A stretch of 64,000 nucleotides of DNA from Heterostelium album PN500 (Eukaryota > Evosea > Eumycetozoa > Acytosteliales > Acytosteliaceae), in the NCBI RefSeq assembly GCF_000004825.1, contig NW_008805064.1, positions 496,001 through 560,000 of the forward strand. Reading direction: 5' to 3'. The notes below the pieces were generated by a model. It searched no databases, was not told the origin of the DNA, and saw only the letters and a program-made list of their open reading frames with translations. Positions 34,265 through 49,726 of this stretch are shown piece by piece. The position numbers and the translations under genes were made by a program. Every line of letters begins with the position of its first letter. Position 1 is the first letter of the stretch.

Positions 34265-34641
34265 ATCATATTCGCCACATATTGTTTGGCGATAGTAACA
34301 TTCACACTATTTTTTAATCAACAATGCAGAAATGAATAGTCAGATTGTTGATTAAAAAATAGTTTTTAACATGTTATTGGGGGTTTTTTGATTATCTGGG
34401 GTGTGTGAACATATAAAAAAGGATTTATAAAATTTTATTAATTTAAAAAAAAATTCTGCTTCTGCCAAACAACCATAAGGTTTGTTCATTTTTTAAATAA
34501 TATTGATTTTCATTATTATTATTATTATGATGTTAAAATAAAACAAAAGAACAAAAAAAAAAAACATTACATCAATCATTATACATTATAAATAAAGAGT
34601 TGTATATAAAAATAACGATCAACGTTGTTTAATCAAATAAA
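34265..34641. other. Intergenic region with a strong hairpin
   Basis: Holds the 20-bp-stem hairpin at 34306-34363 and a 6-bp inverted repeat (TCGCCA..TGGCGA, ~34272-34292). Otherwise A/T-rich leader of the transporter gene. Confidence 0.7.
34306..34363. repeat. Perfect 20-bp inverted repeat, 18-base loop
   Basis: ACTATTTTTTAATCAACAAT (34306-34325) is the exact reverse complement of 34344-34363. It lies about 40 bp after the stop of the small membrane-protein gene. It could be a 3'-end stem-loop or the remains of a tiny inverted-repeat element. Confidence 0.8.
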
Positions 34642-36595
34642 ATGGATTCCAATGCATTTGGTGATGGCAATAGATCACGAAGTACGTCTTCCTCTTCATC
34701 TTTAGATTCAACTACAGATTCAATGCCAGACGATGAAATTGCATATGATATGAATGATGAGAACGCTCCTTTTCTACAGACGAACGCCAACCAAGTATCC
34801 TACGGATGGAAAAACAAGCTCTCAAGTAAATACTTTTTATTTCAATTATATTCTTTCTGTTTAGCTGCTCTCTATTTAATAGTAGGTATTGTTTTTTTTT
34901 CTTTTGATTTGATTAGATTTCTCTATCTCTCTCTTTAATCATATAATTAAACATTTTGATTATTTTATCATATGAAAAGGTAGCGATATTATTACCATTC
35001 CTCAATAAAAAGATATTTTCAACCTATAATTTTCCTCTGACTTCTAGTTTCCTTCAGACACTTGGTGCGGCGATCATATTGTTCATCTTCAATGTGATAC
35101 ACCACTTCCATCACAAAAATGATCTACTCACAAAGAGTAGTATATTCGATAAGAATATTCTATATAAAAGGTATGTATCATTCGTTCTGCTCATTCAATC
35201 ACGGATCATAGTTAAAAAAGATTAGATCATATGATGCATTTTAAGAATTCAACCAAAGTACAAACAATCAGAACAGAATTAATCATCATTATAGTGATAG
35301 GTGGTCATAATCAATCCTAAAGAGTAAACAATTCTTTCAGGTACAACCCAATTCAAAGTTTCGATTCAGTTGTGTATAAAAAGAATAATAATCACTCATA
35401 CCATATTCAATTAATTATGTATAAAGAAGGATTAAACTTTGACTATCGTTACTTTGATGATCATCACTCTATTATGTTGAATTGTAGAATTCTAACTGAT
35501 GATTCTTTGACCATTTTAAAATATAATATTCTTATTCTATTGATTACTAACATAGATACAATCAAATTTTATTCATCTTTTATATTATTTTAGTATTACA
35601 ATGATACCAGTATCGATTTGTTTTGCAATAGTGATATCATTAACAAATATAGCACTTTCCATGATTCCAGTTAATTATCATGTTATATTTAAATCGACCA
35701 ATGTAAATATATATATAGAAAAAGAGGAATTGATTCCTAAACTCATTTGTGACCTAGATATTAATTAAATTTATTATCTATTAATCAAATTTAGATTGTA
35801 TGGGTTGTGTTATTTTCATTTATCATTCACAAAGAACGGCCATCTATTTTCATTATAATCAGTATTGTACTTCTGATGACAGGTACTATCTTATCTGGAT
35901 TGGTATTGGAAAAACAATCATCATCATTTTTGCCAATATTTATCAATTTATTGTCTTCGTTCTTTGAGAGTGTCATGTTGGTTCTCTTGAAGTGGACATG
36001 CCAATTCCTATTCAAAAAAGATGAGACCATCACTGTTTTAGAGGTAATTTATATATTAATTGCTTATCTCTTTATAAATTGTATTAATATTTATTATCTA
36101 TGTTAGATTACATTCTATAAAGTTGCAGAAGGAACAGTTGTAATTTTAGTACCAATGTTTATTATTGAACATATTAGAGGATTTACAATTATTCCATCAC
36201 TTTCAGTTTCCACTGTATTCTTGGTGTTGGCGGGTGTCGTTGTCACAATGGTTTATCAATCTTCAACCGTTGGACTTATTAAGAGTTTATATGTAACAAC
36301 AGTTGGAATCATTACTCAAGTGATTATGTAAGTTTATTTAGTTTTGATTCTATTGATTTCACACCTAAAAATCCATTAACTAACTTCTCTTTTATAATAC
36401 AGTGTTCCACAAATATTCTTATCAATAGCTATTTATCACAACTTTCAGTTTGATGCAATCCATATAATTGGAACAGTATTGGCAATTTTAGGTTGTTTAA
36501 TATTCACTGTTTACAATTGGTATGCAGTTAACTACAAGTCGAATCAGATCATTGTAGAATCCAATAATGATGAACCACAATCACAGATTAACTAA
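34642..36595 (+). CDS. Drug/metabolite-transporter superfamily protein (nucleotide-sugar or triose-phosphate transporter-like)
   Basis: Six exons join in frame: 34642-34885, 34984-35170, 35594-35702, 35795-36043, 36107-36327, 36403-36595; product 400 residues. A Ser/Asp-rich cytosolic N-terminus (~65 residues) is followed by about ten membrane helices: FQLYSFCLAALYLIVAILLP, LGAAIILFIFNVIHHF, and the segment ISLTNIALSMIPVNYHVIFK then IVWVVLFSFIIHKERPS, which is typical of the TPT/SLC35 branch of the DMT family. Substrate unknown; a Golgi or ER exchanger is likely. The first intron can be placed at two overlapping site pairs that yield the same protein. Intron 2 is unusually long here (423 bp). 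It converges with kinesin-13. Confidence 0.83.
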
Positions 36596-36829
36596 ATCAG
36601 TTAATTAATATTGTTGTATTCATCCAAATAAAATTAGAATGTTTTTCATGTTGTAAATAATAGATCTTGATAATTGACTACTATCATTAATTATATTTTA
36701 AACGAAGTCTTTTGAATATGAATGTTGTTTGCTGTATAATAATGAAAATATTTATAAATAACAAATTTAAATTTGTGAAAAGAAATTGATAATATTGATT
36801 ATTTAGCTATTAATAGTTGTTATGATATT

Positions 36830-39794
<2,965 letters not shown>

Positions 39795-40182
39795 CTATAA
39801 TATTAATAATAATAATACAACAGACCTCTGTTTTATTATTATTTATTTATATTAAATATAAAAAGATTGATAATAGTTTGAATAAAACAAAAGATAGAAT
39901 CTAATCTACTTTTTTTTAATTTTTATATGATAAGAAATTGTTGAAAATAAAAAAGAAACAAAAATAAATACAAAAAACAAAACTTAATTTTTTTGATTAC
40001 AAAAAAGAGCGGGGAGTGGGATTCAAATTTTTTGAATTTTTTTTTTAATTGTTTATTGTTTTATTTATTTATTATTAATTTTTTAAAAGTTAAATAATAA
40101 TTTATTTGATTATTATATATATATGTATTATTTTTACAATAATTTGTTGTTTGTTTTAATGACAACAAAGTTTTTTTTTTTT
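39795..40182. other. Gene-free stretch
   Basis: Upstream of kinesin-13 and downstream of the vWA-GTPase gene. A/T-rich; nothing recognised. Confidence 0.7.
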
Positions 40183-42510
40183 TTACATGATTGAACATGA
40201 TTTTCTTGATTGCAAATCAACTTTCAATTTCTTTAAGAGTTTTTGTGATTCTTTTTCAGAGTTTAAGGTGGAGCTGTAGTAGGCACCGCTGAGACGATAG
40301 ATGTTCTTGAGCTTGTTCATGTCCATTGTCTTTAGTTTCTCTGGATCGACTGTGTCAGTCTTGAGACAGATCACAAAGATCGGTGTGTCTGGTGCACGTC
40401 TTCTAATCTCATTGATGTAGTTGGGAACACGCTCGTAACTATTGATGTTGTTTGGATCGAAACACACTACGAATGCACTGATTCGCTCGGCTTGGTAGTG
40501 TGTAATGAAGTAGCGTTCTTCAAAGACTACCTTTTCGCTGAGTGGATTCATCTGGTTGGTGAAGGTGGTCTTTCCTATCTTGGTGTCTCCCATTATGTTG
40601 ATCTTTGGAACACCTCCGTTTGGCAAGACGATTTTTCTGACGAGTGAAGTGGTATTGAAGAGATCGGTAAGAGTGGTAGTGGAGACAGTACCGTCGGGAT
40701 AAGTGAATTTTGGATCGACTTTGTCTGGGATGGCTGGTGGAGTGCTCACTGGAAGTGAACCAGTGGTTGCCGATCTACTGCTTGAGCCATTCGGAGAGCT
40801 ATTGAAAGAATCGGTTTCCGAATTGTAATAGTAGGTCGGATTGGATTTCTTGTCCATAGAATGGTCGTACCATGCCTGTTTGACTCTCATCTTGGTTGGA
40901 TATCCACGTTGTTTGATGATAACATTTTTCTTTGGTGCTGGATCCTCGACAACAGCAGTAGTAGTGGTTGTTGTTGTTGTGGTTGTTTCAGCTGGAGTTT
41001 CCGCTTCGACAGTTGGAGTTTCCGCTTCTTTCTCTACTTTGGTGGAGTCGATTACTGTGAAATTCTCTTTATTCAAATCAGTGAGAATCTCTGTCATCTC
41101 TGCCGATACACCATTCTTGTTGATCTCAGTTTGATATTGTTTGAATTTCTCCTTGGATGCCTCACGATAACAGATTGCCAAGAACATCTCGGTGATCAAC
41201 GAGAATTTGTTGAAATTAATACAGATTCCACCGGTTCTCTCTGCGATCTCCTCGTAGAATACACAGCTTCCGAGCGCTTTGACACCATAGATCTTTACTC
41301 CCATATCGAAAAGATCGTCACACTCCTCGAACCAGTTGATGTTCAAGTCGGTATGCGATGGTTCGTGTGGCTCACAATCTCCAATCATAACGAATGCTTT
41401 CGAGGTGTGTGGAGACCATGTCAAATCTTTGGCTTTGCGGAGTGCCCACTCGTAGGCTTCCGGTGCATCGCCACCACTTGTCGATGGAACACTCTTGATG
41501 AATTTCACCAGTTTATCGACGTCCTGAGTCAAGTCAAGAGTGGTCAGAACTCTGGTTCCATCACAGTAGTCACCAAGACCCATAATACCGATTCTGATAT
41601 TTGGAATATCTTTCATGAGACGACTGACTGTTTGCTCGACTTGTTCTCTAACCTTTCCGATGATCGAAGACATCGAACCGGTGGTATCGAAGCAAAACAT
41701 AATCTCAACATCCGATGAGATCGATGTCTCAAGGAAACTATTCAACAATGCATCCTGATCGAATTGAGTGTCTTCCGCTGGTGTTTCATAGTTGTCGCTA
41801 CCACTGCTGAAACCCTTTGACTTTGAAGGTTTCTCAGTGAGAACCAATTCCAATGTATCCAAATTCTGTAAAGTCTGATGGAGAACACTATATTTATTGA
41901 TATTGGCAGTGTCACCTTGTTTTCTAACGTCAATATTATGAGTTAAAACTGCTGGAACTGCTGAACTTAATGAATTTCTAATTTGACTATAAAAAATGAA
42001 AATGCAAAAAAAAAATTAATATTTGGTCAAATTTCGTGATGGTTGATTCAAAAATGGATCGATTCGATTGATCATTGTTTTTTTTTTTAAATTTTTAAAA
42101 TAAAAGAATTGATCATTATTTTTTTTTGTTTAATCTTACGTGTGTAAATGTTGAATAGTTAAACCATCATTATTTGGTACGGATACTTGATGTTCACCTT
42201 CATATATAATAGTGAATTTCAATTCCTTGATAACATTCATATGTACAGTTGTTTCCTTTTTAATACCACATGCTGAAATTGGTCCTTTTGATAGTGGCTC
42301 ACCTATAAGAAATACAAAAGTTTAATTAATATTTTAATATGATTTTAGTTTCTTTTTATATATTAAATAATTACCAGCAAATAATAAATTAAATTGGAAT
42401 CTCTTATATTCAGTTCTCTCTGCAACCTTTGAGTAGATAACTTCAGTATCATCAGTTGGTTGAACATCCAAAGAGAATGTAATAGTTGGTGTCTTAATTA
42501 AGATTAACAT
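40183..42510 (-). CDS. Ubiquitin-like x2 - vWA - Ras-like GTPase fusion with CaaX end
   Basis: Exons 42510-42375, 42302-42140 and 41986-40183 join in frame to 700 residues. Residues 1-70 are a ubiquitin-like fold (MLILIKTPTITFSLDVQPTD .. FNLLFAGEPLSKG .. KKETTVHMNV); ~71-150 looks like a second one (LKFTIIYEGEHQV .. LDTLELVLTEK). The vWA domain (~190-400) has a MIDAS-type CFDTTGSMSS and the STSGGDAPEAYEWAL block. After Thr-rich linkers, residues ~555-700 resemble a small GTPase: G1 GDTKIGKTT, a core strand FVVCFDPNN, G4-like CLKTD and a C-terminal CSIM suited to prenylation. The switch I/II region including DxxG is missing, so GTP hydrolysis is doubtful. A paralogue without the GTPase lies at 58531-60094. 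Role unknown; a membrane-anchored protein in ubiquitin-related signalling is inference. Confidence 0.85.
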
Positions 42511-42988
42511 TGTGTTGTTTGGTATTTATTTGTTTAAGTGCTAAGAGAATATATATATATTTACAATAAATAATTAATTAGTAATAATAATTATCTTTTA
42601 TCTTTCTATTTAAGAATTAAATAGTTCAAAATGATTTGAAATCTTTATCATTCCGTTCAACCTTTAAAACATAAAATAAAAATCTAAAAAAAGATTAAAA
42701 GATGTAAAAAGCAAAAAGTTTGATCAATTTTTCATTCAAAAAAATCCTTGAAAATTTTTATAGAAAATTTTAAGAGTGGGTGGGACAAAAATAGCAATAC
42801 AACATCAATCATTCAATTTTTGTATAAAATCGATAAAACACATAAACTTAAGAATTTTGTACAAATTTTAGATATTTATTTAAATGTTTTAAATTAGAAT
42901 TGAAAAAATACATTTCTATTATTTTTTTGTTGCATATATATTTGGAAATTAATTTAGTAATTTTTTTGATTGTTTTTTTTTTAAAAGT
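42511..42988. other. Gene-free stretch
   Basis: A/T-rich promoter side of the Ubl-vWA-GTPase gene and 3' flank of the debranching-enzyme gene. Nothing else recognised. Confidence 0.7.
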
Positions 42989-45900
42989 TTATTTATGATT
43001 GTTCAAATAACACAATGAGGCAATAATTGTTCCAATTGACCATGCTTGAGAATCACAACTATCTCTACAATAAGCACCATCTCTGTTTGTGAGTTCTGGG
43101 AGTGAAGCGTACGATGATTGTTGGATGTAAGCTTTGTGTTTGGAGAGGAGTGCTTCCACCTGGTGAGATACAGTGAGTGATGGCTGTGATGAGAACTTGA
43201 TGGCGCTCTCCAGGTAGAATCCATAGAGCCATAGCCACTCTGGTCCGTTGTGGTAGTTGAATCCTTTGGCGGTGGGACGGTACTCTGTATCGAGTGAATT
43301 GTCATAGTTGGCGTGGTAGTCAGTGTCGTTGGGATCGAGTGTCTTGACACCGAGTGGTCCAAGCAAGAACGACTTGCTCAAATCCAAAGTCTTTTGTGCT
43401 TTTTCACGGTTGAAAAGCTCCGGTGCAAACGACATGGCGACCAGTTGGTTCGGTCGGAATTGGTAGTCGGTGTACTGCGAGGAACTTCCAACGGTATCTT
43501 TGTAGATATAACGTCTTCTGACAAAAGAAGTATTGATTTTGTATTTCTTATCTTCCGATGAACTTGGAATGTAGTAGAACAACTCGAAATTGTCTTGGAT
43601 CAACTTTTGCCATTCGGAGAACTTCAGGTCTGAGCCGCTCACTTTGACCGAGGAGTGTGGATAGATTCCGGATTGGTTGATCTTGGCCAACCACTTGAGA
43701 GTGGAGAATAGCATGGCTGTAATTTCTATGGGTGCACCATCACGTGGAGTAGCTGGATCTCCATAGTTGTGAGCCTTGGCCGACTCTCCCATTTTGTCCA
43801 TCCAGGTTCCACAATTGAATTGGTTACCACCGTATAAAAATCCATTGTCACGGTTGAGAGTGATATTGATGTTGAATCCCTCGTCTTTCATCTTCTCATC
43901 GATCTCACGACCTGCGAATGGCTCACGGAATTTGATTCCCTGGGCGTGACACTGCATGATCTCTTGAATCAACTCGGCAACGGTGGAATACGGTTGATTT
44001 GGATCCGATGGGAACAGACGGAATACTCGGGTGGCGAGGAATGTCTTTCTTTCGGTATCGGAAGCGAGCAGATCAGAGTAATCTTGGATCGATTTTAAGT
44101 ACCACCAAGTGCTGTCTCTGGCGTTGTAACGTGGACGATTTCCGCTATCCAAAAGATTGGGAATCAAACCGAATTGCGTGGACGATCCATAGCCAACGAT
44201 AAGTTGTTTCGCCTCATCCAAACGACCGGTTGACAACATAACACCCCTCAACGCGATGAACGTATCTCTTCCCCAACTACGCATATATCCAGCACAGAAA
44301 TGTGGAAGTCCAGCACAGAGAGATGCCTGTGGATTCTTGAATGACTCGAGTACAATTGGATTGTTAATGAGTGGAGTGCACACTCCGTAGAATTCAATCG
44401 ATGCTAGAGCCAATGCTTTGACGAACCAGTTGGATTCAATGACAAACGGTGACATCAAACTGATGGCTTTATCAACGATGGAACGATAGGCAGTGAGAAC
44501 AACAGCATTGAAATACTTTGGAATGAAATGGCGTGGAATCTGTTTGACCAGCCAGAAGGAATGGTTGAACCATTCGATCAGTGGTTTGTAGGCTGGGTTG
44601 TTGTTGAGACGCATCATGATATAATCCATAGCCCAGTTACCTTCACGAAGATTGTTACACAGTGGATGACTGAGATCGTTCCACTCGCTGATACGATTCA
44701 AAATGGTAGCGAATCCCTGAATACCACAGAATGGAAGTGTTCCATAGTTTGGAATATTATATCCACCTCCACCATTGACACGCTCCTCCTCTGGATGCTT
44801 AAACAAAATAGTATTCATATCCAACAATGTAAATGAACGAATTGCATTATCCAAAGCACTCACTTCACTCAAAGCAACATCCAATTGATTCATAGCAGTT
44901 GTGCATTCCGCCGGTACTTCTCCTCTAAACAAAAGTATAGCACCAGGTGGGAAATCTTTAAGTCTAATTGGAAATAATTAATTTTTCGAAGGTTAGTTTG
45001 GATTGTTTAATGAATGATAATTTACTTACTTTAATTTTAGATTTCTCTCTAAACTATAATCATTTTCAATGTAACAATATTTATCAAATACACTGTTTCC
45101 ATAGTAGGTTTCAACGTCAATGTTTACACCGGTCAAGAGTTGATCGTTTCTATGCCAGTCATGGCTGTTTGTAATTCTTGCACCAACGATAAACTCTGTT
45201 ACTTTGCATGGGATGTTGATGACCTCTGGTAGGAGGATATCCTCTGGGTTGTCGACAGTGAATGCTGTGTGAGCAACAAGGAATACCGATCGGTTCAATT
45301 TTGGTGAGAATCTCTGTACCATTATCACATTGTGCTCCTGATGAATATGAACCTCACTGTATTGATTGTCTGCCATTTCAACATGTAGTTTGTTTAGCAA
45401 TGTCTTTAGAGGGAACAAACCAGATTTGTTGTCACCCGATTGCTTCTGGTAGGTACGAGTTTCATGAACAAGATCAATAGTGGATGGATAGATTTCATCG
45501 TAACCGTGAGTACTTCCAATGGCCGATACAGTCATGGCGACAATAGCAGAGTTGGGAAGAGTGTCGGCAACAGTTCTCTTTTGTGCCGGTGTCTCATTGT
45601 CGTGAGTGCAATCCATAAAGAGTGCTGGTGGAAGATGAGGTTTCAACGAGTTGACGTCGTATGGTTGATTCGACACCGAATGGAAATGTCTTCCCTCGAC
45701 AGTTGGCGAGACAAACGAGGCAATTGGCTGTCCTCCATAACGATGACATACACGTCCAAGCTCCCAACTATCGTGACATTGCATTGCTTCACGAATCAAC
45801 GAGTTGATACCCAAACGCTTGACAAATTCACTGTCTGCCTCTTCGGAACCGGTGAATAACTCGCAGGTCACGTAGATCGTTGGACGGACTGCACGTGCGG

Positions 45901-47722
45901 CGTCCAAGAGATATTGAGCGACGTTGATTGGTGTGGAATGACAATTGTCAATACGAATGGCGTGGAATAGCTTGGCCATTCTCTCGGTGTAAGTTCTCAT
46001 GTGTTGCCACAGCCATGGATTATCCTCTGGTTTCTGTCCGTATCGCATCTTCACACAATCTCCCCAGACGATAACATCACGACGAAGATAGGCGCGAGAA
46101 TCTTTACTGGCGAAATCTACGGCTGGATTGTAGTTGAAGATCCAACCGTTGTTGGCGAGAGGAACACGACGTCCATCGTCACACTCCACAATGGTGAAGT
46201 AGCTGGCGAGCATTGGCTTCGAGCTGGAAATTGGTCCGAGACGTGGTCCGTGTGCAGCGAGACGCTCATACTTGATACGCTCACGAACATTGTTGAGAAT
46301 GGCATCATGGTCACCGTCGTACTCACGATAGAGATTCAAATTGATAAGACGCAACAAATCTTCGTATCTCTGTTTCTTCTCCTCCATTGTGTAGTTCTTA
46401 AAGGTTGCATTTCCATTGAGAAGTTTAAAAGTGAATTCCAAATCGATGGTCATTGAGAAACGTTCATAGTTTGGATTACGAATCAATCCTTTCTTTTGAA
46501 TTTGATTAACGAGATCGGCATTCTCATTGGCATTCTTTGGTGAGATTGGCATGAATGGCGAGTTGAATGGCATCTCTGGATTGATAGTTGGAACGGTAGC
46601 CGGATACTTTTGGTTGAATGACTCCATCTCACGACTGACATCGAGTACGTAGTATTCCCAGAGCTTCAATGGATTCAAACAGCTGTCACCAATGTGGGTA
46701 ATGAGATTGTCGAGCTGCTCCAACGATACGATCGAAGTTCCTTCAATGGATTTTGAGTAACGGTTGAGTGCTTGGTCAACCTCGACTGCAGCTTTGAGAT
46801 GCGGCGAATTGTCGGGATTGTATCCAGCTTCCGGATGTTGTTTCAACCAATTGGAGTTGAAGGAAGTATGATTCCAAACCAAGTCGATCATCGATATGCA
46901 ACCGTGGTTGCGCTCTGATTCGCGAATCACCTTTTCCAGTGCGTCGAGACGTTGGTTCTGATCGGCCGGAGCCTTTCCAGCTGGCCACAGACTTGGCGCG
47001 ATAGAAAGTTGGTCAAAGATGGAATAGCAAGATCCCGATGCACCGATCTCTTGCACCGGAGTATAGTGAATCATATTGTAACCGGTTTCCGAAGCAGTCT
47101 TTATGTAATCATTCCAGCTATCCAGAGTTCCAAGACATTTGGTAAGAACGGTCTGCAGCACGATTCCATCCGGTTGAAGAGGTCGTCCGTTGATGGACAG
47201 GTTTGGATGAATCTGGAAACTACCGATACTACCACGCTTCACAATCTTCTTGTCAGAAGACGGCGAGGAAGGTGCGCTCCACTCGAGATAGTAGTCGAAA
47301 CAGCCGTGGTGAGTGATTTTCAAGTTGAAGACGATATCGTCGTGGCCGTTGTAGGTTGTTGGTGACTTGATGAGGCTGTACTGAGTACGCGAAAATTGAG
47401 CGCCACTCGCCGGGTAGTTGCAGTAGAGTTGCGGTTGACCGGCAGCCGCTTCCAGACCACACGGTACCACAATCCTCAGTGTGCCAAAGCGTGGCAACAC
47501 CAAACCCTTATTGGAGAATGGTGGCTCACTACCTGTGTTTCCTGTGAGTGTAATAGAGAATACATCGGATTGTGATTCTCCAATCTTTTTTACATTATTA
47601 TTATTTGCTGTTGTTGAAGTTGACTGTTGTTGATTTAACATTATACCAGTTTTATTATTATTATTGTTGTTGTTGTTTGTAGTGCTGCCAAGTGCACTTT
47701 TATCAGATTGATTGTCAATCAT
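42989..47722 (-). CDS. agl: Glycogen debranching enzyme (4-alpha-glucanotransferase / amylo-1,6-glucosidase)
   Basis: Exons 47722-45030 and 44963-42989 join in frame (intron 45029-44964) to 1,555 residues, close to human AGL (1,532). The enzyme moves maltotriosyl units and then removes the alpha-1,6 glucose during glycogen breakdown in the cytosol. The N-terminal transferase half shows SMIDLVWNHTSF, IRIDNCHSTPINVA (with the nucleophile Asp), TCELFTGSEEAD and FMDCTHDNETPAQKR. The C-terminal glucosidase half (GH133 type) shows GYMRSWGRDTFIALRG, NQFNCGTWMDKMGES and HNGPEWLWLYGFY. A poly-Asn/Ser N-terminus (~50 residues) precedes the enzyme. Codons are G+C-richer than flanking genes, suggesting solid expression. 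Assignment very secure. Confidence 0.96.
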
Positions 47723-48819
47723 TTGAAATTTTATTTTTTTTGAAACACTCTGAGAGCAAGCAACTTTTCAAAATTTTAATTTAAATTTACAAAAATGGGA
47801 AAAATGATTTTCAAATATTATTAATTTGGTGATGTCCAAAAAAAAATAGTATTAAATAGATCACACATACTATTATACAAAAAAAAAAAGAAAGATTGAT
47901 TCCAGAGTTAAATTACTATTTTAGAAATTAGTTTACTAGAATAGAAAGAGGGTTTGAATGCGAGAATAGGTCAATTAAAATGAATTAAAAGTAAAAATAT
48001 TAATAATAATATTGTTGTTGTTTGTATTTTTCTTCTTACTGCTATTCTGTTACTTCACTTACAGTTTTTTTGTTATTCTTTCTTTATGTACTTTTTTGTT
48101 TTTTAATATAAAATAAATATTTAATTATTTATTTGTTTTTTTGATGTTTATTTGATTTGATTATTTTATTACTACTATGTTTGTAAAATCATTATAGTAA
48201 TAATATATTACTATATATTATAAACAAGTTGATAGTGACAATGATTAATGTTTTAATATGATCATTCACTCTCAAACACACTCACTTTTTAAAACAAACT
48301 ACACAAAAGTTTAATCAAATGAGTTATTGAGTTTGTTTTTGGGTGATTAATAATGATCAGTCAGTAACCCCATTTTTTGTATCTGCTGTGAGCTTAATAT
48401 TAATAAACAAAATAATCATCCATATCATATCACACATTAGTACTATTAAATTTAATATGCATGATTGAATAATCGAAAGTTCACAGATATCCCAAATGGG
48501 AACCTTCTTTACTTTGCTGCTTAATTCAATATCAAAGTATAAAAGGAAAAATGTTATCAAAAAATAGTTAGATATATATTAAAAAAAGGAAAAGATTACA
48601 TTGTTTATTCTTTTCTTTTTCTTCTTTGTCATTCATTACACTATTAATACAAATAAATTTACTATATATTATTTTCTCTTAAACAAAAACTATAACTACA
48701 TGTATATTGTTAAGTGGTATGATCGTTACTACCACTCTATTATTCTATTCTATTCTATTCTAATTCTTTTCTTGTTTGTTTGTTTGTTTGTTTGTTTGTT
48801 TGTTTGTTTGTTTGTTTGT
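47723..48819. other. Gene-free stretch ending in tetranucleotide repeat
   Basis: A/T-rich DNA with (TCTAT)n at ~48740-48762 and (TTTG)n at ~48773-48820, which runs up to the stop codon of the twin-CX9C gene. A 67-codon minus-strand frame at 48560-48357 is hydrophobic but unrecognised and probably chance. Confidence 0.65.
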
Positions 48820-48820
48820 T
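48773..48820. repeat. (GTTT)n microsatellite abutting a stop codon
   Basis: About twelve GTTT units in a row, preceded by several TCTAT units. It begins right after the TAA of the minus-strand gene, so it forms its 3' untranslated region (AAAC repeats in the RNA). Confidence 0.9.
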
Positions 48821-49314
48821 TAATCGTCTTCGTCTTCCTTTGGATCGAAAATCTGTGGCATCATTTTACCTAATGATTCAGCTAGAATAGTCTTCTCTCT
48901 GAAATGTGCACATTAAAGAAATTTAGATATATATTAATATATTGTTCTCTTGATTGATTGATTTAATTGATTTAATTGATAATAAACAAACCTTGGCATA
49001 TCAGAGGTAAACAATCTTGGTGCATAATATTGTAGTGTCTTAACCAATGGATGAATCTCGTGTTCCTCTGGCTCTGGTAGATTGCTTACATCATCGCAAC
49101 ACTTTTCGAATCTATCGAATGCAGCCATACATTTAATAGGATTATTCTTATTTTCTTGAACACTAGTTTGTAAATAAATATTTATATTAATACCTATTGA
49201 TGATGGATGGTTTGATTTTATATATACCTACCATGTAAAGAAATGATGAGCATTGATCTCACATTGACCAATATTCTTTGTTGAAAATATATATTTATCT
49301 TGATCTTCTGACAT
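48820..49314 (-). CDS. Twin-CX9C small protein, probable mitochondrial intermembrane-space protein
   Basis: Three short exons, 49314-49232, 49162-48992 and 48898-48820, join in frame to 110 residues; donors GTAGGT and GTTTGT. The sequence has CEINAHHFFTC, ten residues, then CMAAFDRFEKC: two CX9C motifs in a helix-turn-helix, the signature of CHCH proteins imported and oxidised by the Mia40 relay. An extra Cys follows the last one. The rest is a conserved-looking tail (HPLVKTLQYYAPRLFTSDM, ILAESLGKMMPQIF) ending in acidic residues (PKEDEDD). There is no N-terminal targeting peptide, as expected for Mia40 substrates. Which CHCH protein it is cannot be told; respiratory-complex assembly or subunit roles are typical. 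The intron positions hide the motif from simple frame reading. Confidence 0.75.
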
Positions 49315-49726
49315 GTTTTGAAAATTAATATATAAGTTTTGTTTGTTTTAAAAAATAATTAAGATGTTTAGTTTTTTTGATCAATCAAATGATCAACATA
49401 ATCTGATTTTTTTGATGAAAAAATAAAATAAAAATCAATAAAATAACAAAGAAATTCAAAAGTCGATTTTAATTGTAAACTCTATGAAATGATTGTAACG
49501 AATAATAATATTTGATTTTATAATGTTTTTAAGTTTGTTTTTTTTATTTGTTTTAGTTAATGAATTATTACAATTAATTGATTTATTATTATAGTTAAAC
49601 TCGAGTCTAACTATTCTCTTTTTTTTTTTGTAATTTTTTTTTTTTTTTTTTCTGATTTTTAATTATTAAATTATTATTATTCTGTATTTTTGATGTTGTA
49701 AAATATATATGATGTTGTTATATTAT
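49315..49726. other. Gene-free stretch
   Basis: Between the twin-CX9C gene start and the H+-ATPase 3' end. Poly-T runs; no gene seen. Confidence 0.7.

Noticed and set aside
48357-48560. 67-codon hydrophobic minus-strand frame
   Set aside because: A/T-rich composition biases toward Ile/Leu; no conserved motif, no splice context.
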